From CAZYCC01 sp964645985 (GTDB lineage Bacteria > Bacillota > Clostridia > Oscillospirales > CAG-272): a DNA stretch of 9,774 bases. The notes beneath the pieces are model-generated. The model had not been told where the DNA came from and did not search any database. It worked only from the letters and a program-made list of their open reading frames with translations. A program made the position numbers and the translations under genes. Numbering within the stretch: position 1 is the first letter of the stretch; the number at the start of each line of letters is the position of its first letter. This document shows positions 1 to 6,988 of this stretch, piece after piece. The stretch lies in NCBI GenBank assembly GCA_964645985.1, contig CAZYCC010000058.1:1-9774 (forward strand), given 5' to 3'.

Positions 1-3000
1 ATAAGCAACTGGAATCATGTCAACTGGAACTATGACCTCGCCTATAACAGCATGGTCACCGAGGACTCCGCCGCAGGAGATAAAAACCAAAAGGGCGGTT
101 ATAACACTTATCAATTTTCCGGGGAAGGTGTCGTCGCGCCGGTGATTTTCCAAACGCTCCTCACCGCGAGCTACTACAAAACCGCCGTCAACGAATACTA
201 CAAAAGCGTGGCGGCAAAAAATCATTTCACGGCCAGCCAAAACTTTGATCTGCAATGCTACTCCATTTTCGCGAACAACAGCGAAGGCAACCAAACCAAC
301 CTCATCCGCGCAAAGATTAACGCGATTCTTGACCCGAAACAAAATTTCAAGGACGATCCCGATTCTGAATTAACCGACGGCTTCGAATTGGGAGCAACTG
401 GAACGACAGAACAATACATCGACACCGCGTATGAGCTTTACGAGATGTGGAAAAGAGGGGATTCTGTTGAAAAATCATACAAATATTTAAGAACAAACAT
501 CACAAATTTCGCCATTGACTTTTCACTCGCCGCGTCACTCGGTAACATTAGCAGCGGTGTCTACAGTACTTATGTGACAGAGGAGGACAAGCAAGCGCTC
601 ATAGATAATGTCAATTATGTAAAACAGTATTACGAGGTTGACGCCGGGAATCTCGGTAGTGTGTTTGACGGCATCGTCACTGATCTCGCGAGCAACCTCT
701 TTGCACCGGTCGCCGGTGAAAACTCCCTCGGGGTGGCGGATTCGGTGACGTTTATGGATCCGCTTGGGAAGTATATGGAGGTGAAGGAGGTCAAGAGCCT
801 CCTGCTGTTCGGAAAGGTATATCCGATCGTGCGCACGGCGGTGTACGACTATGCCTTCAATCAAGCGGTCGACCAGAGCCATAAAGAGGGCGACCTGCTC
901 AAAGAGGGCTGGTACAAGGGGGAGGCGACCTCGCCGGATCTTCTCTACGGCGGGGCGAAGGATTTGCCGAGCGAAGGGGGCTATTCGAGCGATCCGGGCG
1001 CTCTCGAAGGGGAGCGCGCCCGCGCATGGGCTGACGGCTGGGTGTACCGGCTGAACGCGGAAACCGCGGCGGCCTTTGTGCCGTCGATCGCCGGCATCGA
1101 CAGTGAAAGCGGCGCGAGCGAAAAGATGCGGCAGACCGAGTACACCTTCTACCGCGTCAATCTGGAGGAAACGGAGCGGGAGGCGACACACCTCAACCCC
1201 GCTTACGGCGAGGATCCGGGGAGTGCCCCGCAAGAGGGCTTGCCCGGCGTGTACAAGCTCAGCGACCTGCGCATCTGGACCGAGGACACCGGCGACTACA
1301 ACGACGCGCTCTTTGACGAGGGCGAGCTCGTGACGAACACCGGCTACGACCGCGCCCTCTGGATAGACCTGCCCTCCTCGATGATCCCGCTGCGCACGGT
1401 CACGCTGACGCAAGCGCCGGGCGGCGACTGGAGCTACACGACCAACCTTGACGAAACCGACCCCGGCCATGCGGCGAGCTTCCCGCTGCGCGTCTTCTAC
1501 ACGGTCGGCGTGGAGGAGAGCCTGCTTACGGAGGCGCGCAACATCAACACCGCCGCGCTCTCCGCCGAGTACACGCGCAAAAACAAGGTAAACAGCGACA
1601 TCGCCGCGGTCGCGCGCGGGTTCGCCGATCCCGCCGATGATAATCCCGATCAGAGCGCGAAAACCGGCACCGGGGTCGGCTACCTCGAACTCTTCTCTAA
1701 CTGGTGGGGAGAGGAGAACCGCTACGGCAACTTCCCGACGAGCGGCACCGAGGGCGCGGGCAAACGCACAACCTACTCCTACGGCGACGCGACCGTGACC
1801 TTCTCCCCCGCCGACGCCAACCGCTACTACCTCTTTGAGGCGGCAAAGCCGCTATATAAGAGCGCGAAATATTATGACGGGTCGGCGTGGCAGGATGTCA
1901 ACATATCAAGTGGCGATGACGAGCTGCTCTTTGAGGAGCAGGCGAAACGCGCGTATGAGGTCGCTTCTCTCGAGAACGTAGAACATCCGCAACAGGGCGA
2001 TGTCGTCTTTTTAGAGAAAGATCGGCTCAGCGATGTGGAAGTAAAAGAGGGGGTACCCGATCCCTTCCCGTCAAGCGGGCACTACTTCTTCACAAACGAA
2101 TCCTTCACGCTGAACGGTACTGCGGCGGAAGACGGCTCCGGGAAGAAGGCGGAACAGGTCACCCACCCGGTCGTGCGGCAGGGCAGCGAGTTCGGTTCGG
2201 GCTACCCCGGCTTCACAAACGGCGAGATGCTCTGCTGGGTGGACCTCACCGATGAGAGCGGCGGCAGGACCTCGCCCTACCTCTCCTACAGCGACACCGG
2301 AGACCCCACGCGCGGGAAGGCCTACATCGGCCTCACGCAGAGCGAAATCGACTCACTGAAAGACGAAAACGGGAAAATAAAGCCGCTTGCAGAGGACGAC
2401 CCACTCCTCAAGAAGCACGAAGCCGCCGTCGGCGAGGGGCACAACTGGGTTCTCGCGACGCGGCGGGGCGGTATGCGCATCGGCGCGCTCGCGCAGGCGA
2501 TGGGGCTGAAGTCGAACACCTACGATGTCTCGGTCGCCGACGGCTGCGAAAGTCTCGAGGGGATCACCGACCGTTTCTTGGGGGAGAACCTCGGCGGCGA
2601 TACGGTGACCGTCTACGATGCCTACAAGCAAGAGCGCTTCCCCGACAAGGGGGATGACTTCATCGTCCGCTACTACGCCGGCAACATTACCCGCACCTCC
2701 AACAGCTACTATATGCCGACCATCGGCCACGGTCAGCCCGATGAGAGCGGCGAGCGCCGCCCGACGGTCAACACTTACCTTGGCAACAACGGCCGCCTCG
2801 TCGTCGCCGACAGCGCCCTGCTGCTCACCAAAACGGTCAAGGCGCCCTCCGAGGGTCTCCCGGTCGACGGGAAGCGGGAGTTTCACTTCCAAGTGTACAT
2901 CGAGGGGCGGGAGGGCAGGTACGACGGCATTGTCGTCAAGTGGGTGGGAGAGCACTGGCAGCGGCAGATTCGCGCGATAGATCTGCTGCTTGACGCGCGG

Positions 3001-4826
3001 GGCTTCCTGCTCACCACCGACGGCAGCAAGGCGATNNNNNNNNNNNNNNNNNNNNNNNNNNNNNNNNNNNNNNNNNNNNNNNNNNNNNNNNNNNNNNNNN
3101 NNNNNNNNNNNNNNNNNNNNNNNNNNNNNNNNNNNCTCTACACGCCGCAGGAGTACGAGGCGCTCCTCGCGGGGGGCGATCCGAGCGCGCCTGTGCCGGA
3201 AACGAAACTTGGCGCGGATCTCCTCCTCCTCACGCTGACACCGGCGAGCGGCAAGCCGACCGACGCCGGAACGGTGGACGCGCTCTCGATTACCGAGCCG
3301 AAAATCGACACGCCTTTCAGCACGACGAGCGACTACTGGACGCAGGGTGCCGATTTCGGCGGCGGGGAAAACGGTGTTCCGCCCACTCCTTACGATGCTG
3401 AGCCGGAAGGCCTGGAAGACATCCAATCCGACCGCTCCGACTTGTTTGGCGGCGTGACGACCGGATCTCTCGCCGCGAACACCGCCGAGGTGAAGCTGCG
3501 CGGAGGCTATGGTCTGCTCTTTCCCGGCATCCCGCTCGGCAGCACCTACCGCGTCACCGAAAAGCTGACCGAGGATGACATTGGACACGGCTACCGCCTC
3601 CTCGAAATGGCGCACAACCAGCAGTTCGGCTCGCTCAACACCTACGAGGTCGGGAGCAACAGGTTTGGTTACCTTGGCGAAGGAGTGAGCAATCCGCCCA
3701 CGGATCCCGAGGCGTTCGGCCACTCGAACGCCCGCCTCGTCACCTCCTACGCGACCTTCTACAACGGGCAGACCGGGAATCACCACGAGCCGGGAGACGG
3801 GGGGAACCCCGCCTGCTACGAGGGCGCGGGCGGTGTCGACGAGAAAATTGGCAATGACATCCGCCACTATTTCGTGAAAGACGGCGAACTCGTCGACAAG
3901 CATTATGCCGGCGAGGAGGGAGCCTTCCAAAACAACCGCTATGTCGTCGGGGTGACGGCGCACTTCACGGACGATGGCGCCTACTCCGCCTTCGGCAACA
4001 CCGGCGTTTACGAGGAGGGCGTGCACTACGTCAACACCTACGTCCCCGACGCGCTCGCAGTCGATAAAATCCTCACAAGCGAAAACGGAAATTACCCGCT
4101 CTCGGACGCGGACAGGACGAGGGAGTTTACCTTCACGGTGACCTTCACCCTCCCGGGGGGCGAGCACGCCTCCGGCTCGCTTGACGGCGCGCATTATTGG
4201 AAGGGAGAGAATGTAGCAGATGCGCCGCGCGTCGATGCAGAGGAAATCAAGAATCTACCGACATTGTCAAATCCCACATCCGGCGAGATAGTAAAGGAAG
4301 AGTCACTGAACACTTTCACCTTCACCTACACCTTCACCCTGACCGACGGGCAAACGATCGTCTTCTACGATCTCCCCATCGGGACGACCTACNNNNNNNN
4401 NNNNNNNNNNNNNNNNNNNNNNNNNNNNNNNNNNNNNNNNNNNNNNNNNNNNNNNNNNNNNNNNNNNNNNNNNNNNNNNNNNNNNNNNNNNNCAGCAGCT
4501 ACACGATCACCGAGACGAAACGCCCGGGGTACAACCTTCAGTATGTGGTCGAGGGCGATAGCGCCGAGAACCCCGATGCGCTTCGCCCCGAGATTGCCCG
4601 CGATCCGGTCACCGGGTGCAGCGTCTCCGGGGAAATCGTCGAAGACACGCACGCGATCGTCAAGGTGATTTTCGTCAACGCGAAGGCGCCGGTCATCCCG
4701 ACAACCGGGGGACTCGGCGGGAGGTGGATCTTCCTCGCGGCGGGGGCTCTGTGCCTACTGTCCGGGGCGGGGATTGTCCTCCTGCTGCGCCGCCGCGCCT
4801 CCCGCCGCCCGCGAGGTGAGCAATGA
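1..4826 (+). CDS. Large sortase-anchored surface adhesin / tip-pilin-like protein (5' partial, two assembly gaps)
   Basis: Frame 1 is open from base 1, so the start and signal peptide lie upstream. The first ~225 visible residues resemble the end of a von Willebrand A domain: a CYSIF strand followed by a dP-type loop, then YYEVDAGNLGSVFDGIV, the usual last helix. Next come motifs typical of Clostridial tip-pilin proteins: DPLGKYMEVKEVKS (~nt 754-795), LPSSMIPLR (~1369-1395) and PLRVFYTVGVEE (~1483-1518). From ~2764 (VNTYLGNNGRL) there are pilin-type isopeptide domains, each with an early lysine (LTKTV, AVDKIL), a TE motif (YRVTE, YTITE) and an NTY or VNA asparagine. The C-terminus is a sorting signal. 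The reading frame is 1 up to the gap at 4393 and 3 after it; since gap lengths are nominal, I treat this as one gene, not a frameshift. Likely role: extracellular adhesion, covalently attached to peptidoglycan or a pilus by sortase. The family is solid; ligand and exact domain count are unknown. Confidence 0.85.
3036..3135. other. Assembly gap (100 N) inside the adhesin gene
   Basis: Exactly 100 N, a standard placeholder for a scaffold gap of unknown size. It interrupts the first recognisable isopeptide domain, between a segment ending LLTTDGSKA and one beginning LYTPQEYEALL. Both flanks read in frame 1, so the gene probably continues through. Confidence 0.95.
4393..4492. other. Assembly gap (100 N) inside the adhesin gene, frame changes across it
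   Basis: Exactly 100 N. The left flank ends in LPIGTTY in frame 1 and the right flank begins SSYTITETKRPGYN in frame 3. The two flanks look like the same TxYTITE motif of two different domain copies, so the missing piece may be close to one repeat unit, longer than the placeholder. Confidence 0.95.
4695..4823 (+). other. Cell-wall sorting signal (IPTTG, membrane segment, basic tail)
   Basis: IPTTG is encoded at 4695-4709, a variant of the LPXTG sortase motif with isoleucine in first place. A glycine-rich linker, a hydrophobic segment of about 21 residues (nt 4725-4787, starting WIFLAAGALC) and an arginine-rich tail (RRRASRRPRGEQ) follow before the stop. This order is the classic sortase substrate tail: cleavage between T and G, then linkage to the wall or a pilus subunit. 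No sortase gene is in the window, so the class of sortase cannot be assigned. Confidence 0.9.
4813..4818 (+). promoter_or_regulatory. Ribosome binding site of the AP2 gene, inside the adhesin gene
   Basis: GAGGTG lies within the last codons of the adhesin gene, with six bases between GAGG and the ATG at 4823. Together with the ATGA overlap it supports that start and suggests reinitiation by ribosomes finishing the adhesin. Confidence 0.65.
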
Positions 4827-5791
4827 GCGCGCCGGAAAGTGCCCTTGCGGAGGACAAACGGGCGCAGCTTCTTCCCCCGCCGCGCGGGGGCGCGGGAGAC
4901 CTCACCGGGCGGCGCTTCGGGATGCTCACGGTCGAGGGGGATAGCGGGGAGCGGCGCGGGCGGTGCATTCTCTACCGCTGCCGCTGCGACTGCGGCGGGG
5001 AAGTTCTCGCGATGCGCGCGCGCCTGCTCGCCGGGAGCGTGCTCTCCTGCGGGTGCGCCCCGCCCCCCGCGCGGGAGGACCTCACCGGGCAGGTGTTCGG
5101 GCGGCTCACGGTACTGTCAAAGGAAAGCGGCGCGCGCTACCGCTGCCGGTGCGTCTGCGGGAAGGAGATCACCGCCGCGGCGGCGGATCTGCGGCGCGGC
5201 AACACGAGCAGCTGCGGCTGCGGGCGGCATTCTCCCCCCACCAACCGCAAAGATCTCACCGGGCGGGTGTTCGGGCGGCTGACAGTCCTGCGCCCCGCGC
5301 CCTCCGCGGGCGAACGGGCGATGTGGCGCTGCCGCTGCTCCTGCGGGCGCGAGCTCGATGTCGCCGCGTCCTCGCTCACGCGGGGCCTGTCGACCTCCTG
5401 CGGCTGCCGCAACCGCGAAGTGGGCGAGGCCATGCACGATCATCTGCACTACGAAAACGACACCTGCGTTGAGCGGCTGCGCGAGGCTCTTCGCACCGAA
5501 GGCAAGAACAAGGCGGGCTTCCGGGGCCTCTGCCTTCTGCCGAGCGGAAGCTACCGCGCGGCTATCACCTTCCGCGGCGTGCACTACTATCTCGGGGTCT
5601 ACCGCGCCTTTGAGGACGCGGTCGCCGCGCGGTGCTCGGCGGAGGAGTCGCTGCACCGCGGGTATCTTTCCGCGCGCGACCGCTACGCCGCCCGCGCCGC
5701 CGCCGACCCCGCCTGGGCAAGCGCCCACCCCTTCCGCTACGACGTCATCTGTGTTTCGCGCGGGAAGTTCATTGTGAAAGAGACAACCTGA
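4823..5791 (+). CDS. AP2-domain DNA-binding protein with three N-terminal cysteine-rich repeats
   Basis: 322 residues, starting in an ATGA overlap with the adhesin stop. Three tandem modules (residues ~26-78, 86-133, 144-195) share DLTGxxFGxLTV, then YRCRCxCG or WRCRCSCG, then a leucine/glycine stretch ending SCGC. The CxCxCG...SCGC spacing looks like a zinc ribbon, though metal binding is inferred. After a linker starting MHDHLHYENDTC comes an AP2 domain at ~231-281: GFRGLCLLPSGSYRAAITF, HYYLGVY, then AFEDAVAARCSAEESLH. The C-terminal tail (DPAWASAHPF) also matches what I recall of this protein type in gut Clostridia. AP2 domains bind DNA and in bacteria and phage often accompany HNH homing endonucleases; no HNH motif is visible here. 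It is probably a DNA-binding regulator, or the remnant of a mobile nuclease. Co-transcription with the adhesin is likely; a regulatory link to it is inference. Confidence 0.87.
   Translation: MSAPESALAEDKRAQLLPPPRGGAGDLTGRRFGMLTVEGDSGERRGRCILYRCRCDCGGEVLAMRARLLAGSVLSCGCAPPPAREDLTGQVFGRLTVLSKESGARYRCRCVCGKEITAAAADLRRGNTSSCGCGRHSPPTNRKDLTGRVFGRLTVLRPAPSAGERAMWRCRCSCGRELDVAASSLTRGLSTSCGCRNREVGEAMHDHLHYENDTCVERLREALRTEGKNKAGFRGLCLLPSGSYRAAITFRGVHYYLGVYRAFEDAVAARCSAEESLHRGYLSARDRYAARAAADPAWASAHPFRYDVICVSRGKFIVKETT
4898..5407 (+). repeat. Three tandem cysteine-rich coding modules in the AP2 gene
   Basis: Copies at 4898-5056, 5078-5221 and 5252-5407 encode the DLTG...FG.LTV...CxCxCG...SCGC module. 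At DNA level the module starts are nearly identical: ctcaccgggc is followed by two diverged bases pairs and then a ttcggg block in all three. The middles differ in length and sequence, so the duplication is old but still recognisable. Confidence 0.85.
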
Positions 5792-6178
5792 AACCCCGCT
5801 ATGCGACGGGGGCGCGAGAGCGGGTTCGCGAAAAGCACGGAGCGCGGCAGCGCAAATCCCGCGCGCGAGAGGAGCCCCCCCACGAGAACGGCGGATTTGC
5901 GTCCCTCGCGCGAGCGGAAGATTATCGCGGCGGAGGCGCGCGGGAGGAATGTCCCACGGCAAACACCCCCGCGAGGAGAGTATACCGCCGCGCCCTCTCC
6001 CGGCGGGTACGCCCTCTTGGGAGGCGTGCGCAATGAAAACCCGCGCCAATGGAAGGAGAGGGGACTTCTCGATTTCCTCGGGGAAGCGGAAATTCGCGTG
6101 CAAAAGGAAAATCCACCCCCAACGGAGGGGTGAGGGGCTTGTGGATATTTCGGGGGGACGGGGGAGCCGCGCGCAAAG
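5792..6178. other. GC-rich intergenic stretch, no convincing gene
   Basis: Open frames exist on both strands, but all are low-complexity Arg/Pro/Gly-rich translations of GC-rich DNA with no recognisable domain, so I annotate none. Visible structure: a 9-base inverted repeat (cgcaaatcc at 5851-5859, ggatttgcg at 5893-5901), and a small stem CACCCC/GGGGTG at 6114-6119 and 6127-6132 flanked by ATCCAC (6111-6116) and GTGGAT (6141-6146). These may be secondary RNA structure or part of a dispersed intergenic repeat family; the window alone cannot decide. Confidence 0.5.
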
Positions 6179-6206
6179 AAAAACCCGCCCTAACGGGCGG
6201 GTTTTT
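6179..6206. terminator. Bidirectional intrinsic terminator
   Basis: A perfect 12-base stem, AAAAACCCGCCC (6179-6190) with GGGCGGGTTTTT (6195-6206), closes a TAAC loop. It has a T run on the plus strand and, by symmetry, on the minus strand, so it can end both the adhesin-AP2 transcript and the oppositely directed lipoprotein-isomerase transcript. It abuts the next assembly gap. Confidence 0.93.
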
Positions 6207-6306
6207 NNNNNNNNNNNNNNNNNNNNNNNNNNNNNNNNNNNNNNNNNNNNNNNNNNNNNNNNNNNNNNNNNNNNNNNNNNNNNNNNNNNNNNNNNNNNNN
6301 NNNNNN
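6207..6306. other. Assembly gap (100 N) over the end of the isomerase gene
   Basis: Exactly 100 N, a placeholder length. It should contain the last ~25 codons and the stop of the D-lyxose isomerase gene. The strong hairpin at its left edge may have contributed to the break. Confidence 0.95.
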
Positions 6307-6902
6307 AAGCGGTTGTCGCGCTCGTCGTCGTTGACGCGGCTGACCTCGCCGACGAGGACCCGCCCGCTGCCGCGCTTTGCCCAAAAGGCGTGGTAGAGGC
6401 GCGGCGGCAGCGTGACGCTCTGCCCGGGGGCAAGGGCGAGCGTCCCCCCCGCGGGAAGGGTACGCGATATTCCGTCGGTCCGGACGGTGACCGGGGTTGA
6501 GGAAAGCTCCTCCTCCGTGGTGCTGTTATATAGCTGCACCATGAGCACTCCGCCCGCGCGGTTGATGATGTCCTCGGTCTTCGTGCGGTGAAAGTGCATG
6601 GGCGAGAGCTGGTTCTCGCATGAGATCATCAGCTTCTCGGCGTAGGTCTTGCCGCAGCCGTCCGCCTGCCCCGGGGTGCCGTTGCGCATGGTAAAGAGAA
6701 AGAGCCCGAGGTGCGCAAAGTCCCCGCCGCCGTAGTCGGTGATGTCCCAGCCGAGCCGGCAGCGGCGAATCTCGGCGAGCTCCTCCCCGCCCGCGCGCCA
6801 GCGCTCGGGCGTGTAGCTCGCGAAGGGCGGCAGCGAGAAGCCGCACGCTTCGATAAACGCCCGCCCCTCCCGCAAAATGTGGTTAATTTCCGATCGGCGC
6901 AT
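6307..6902 (-). CDS. D-lyxose ketol-isomerase (3' end lost in gap)
   Basis: 198 residues are visible and match the cupin-type D-lyxose isomerase family (Lyx_isomer): MRRSEIN start, GWDITDYGGGDF (~51-62), KTYAEK (~85-90), PMHFHRTKTEDIINRAGG (~101-118), LPPRLYHAFWA (~165-175) and VGEVSRVNDDERDNR at the gap. H103, H105, E110 and H171 are the likely metal-binding residues. The enzyme interconverts D-lyxose and D-xylulose and in relatives also D-mannose and D-fructose; it is cytoplasmic. The family is usually ~225 residues, so about 25 are missing. The start at 6902 is chosen for its GGGAG site and because family members begin with MKRSEIN-like sequence; in-frame ATGs further upstream lack such a site. 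It follows the CotH lipoprotein gene by 86 bases on the same strand and is probably co-transcribed. No other pentose genes are visible, so its physiological substrate is open. Confidence 0.92.
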
Positions 6903-6910
6903 TCTTTCTT

Positions 6911-6915
6911 CTCCC
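6911..6915 (-). promoter_or_regulatory. Ribosome binding site deciding the isomerase start
   Basis: GGGAG on the minus strand lies eight bases before the ATG at 6902. The alternative upstream ATGs in the same frame (around 6917-6926) have no purine-rich site ahead of them. A TATGAT hexamer (6922-6927) could be a -10 box, but no good -35 partner is found, so an own promoter is doubtful. Confidence 0.65.
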
Positions 6916-6945
6916 ATAAACATCATAGTTTGGGCGAGGTGCCCC

Positions 6946-6988
6946 CTGCCGCCTCGCCGCGCGGGCGGAGCTGCCTCCTCGCCGCGCG
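6946..6988. repeat. Direct repeat pair, 18 bases, period 25
   Basis: Two copies at 6946-6963 and 6971-6988 differ at one base (sixth position, g versus t) and are separated by seven bases. The second copy ends directly against the stop codon of the lipoprotein gene. The pair occupies half of the 86-base space before the isomerase gene. It may be a recent tandem duplication or a paired binding site. Confidence 0.8.

Noticed and set aside
535..1470. 311-residue open frame on the minus strand
   Set aside because: Antisense to the adhesin, whose motifs in frame 1 are unmistakable; no recognisable domain in the antisense product.
2353..4194. Long open frame (613 residues) on the minus strand
   Set aside because: It lies wholly opposite the adhesin, passes through a gap, and its translation is Val/Arg/Gly-rich with no domain; GC-rich genes often leave such open antisense frames.
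4197..4500. Separate small gene starting at 4197 in frame 3
   Set aside because: Before the gap frame 1 carries the adhesin domain; frame 3 is real only after the gap, where it is the continuation of the same gene.
5851..5901. 9-base inverted repeat as a terminator for the AP2 gene
   Set aside because: The 33-base loop is long and no T run follows; the hairpin at 6179-6206 is far better.
5117..6433. 438-residue minus-strand frame across the terminator and gap
   Set aside because: It runs antisense through the AP2 gene, across the hairpin and N run, and out of frame with the isomerase.
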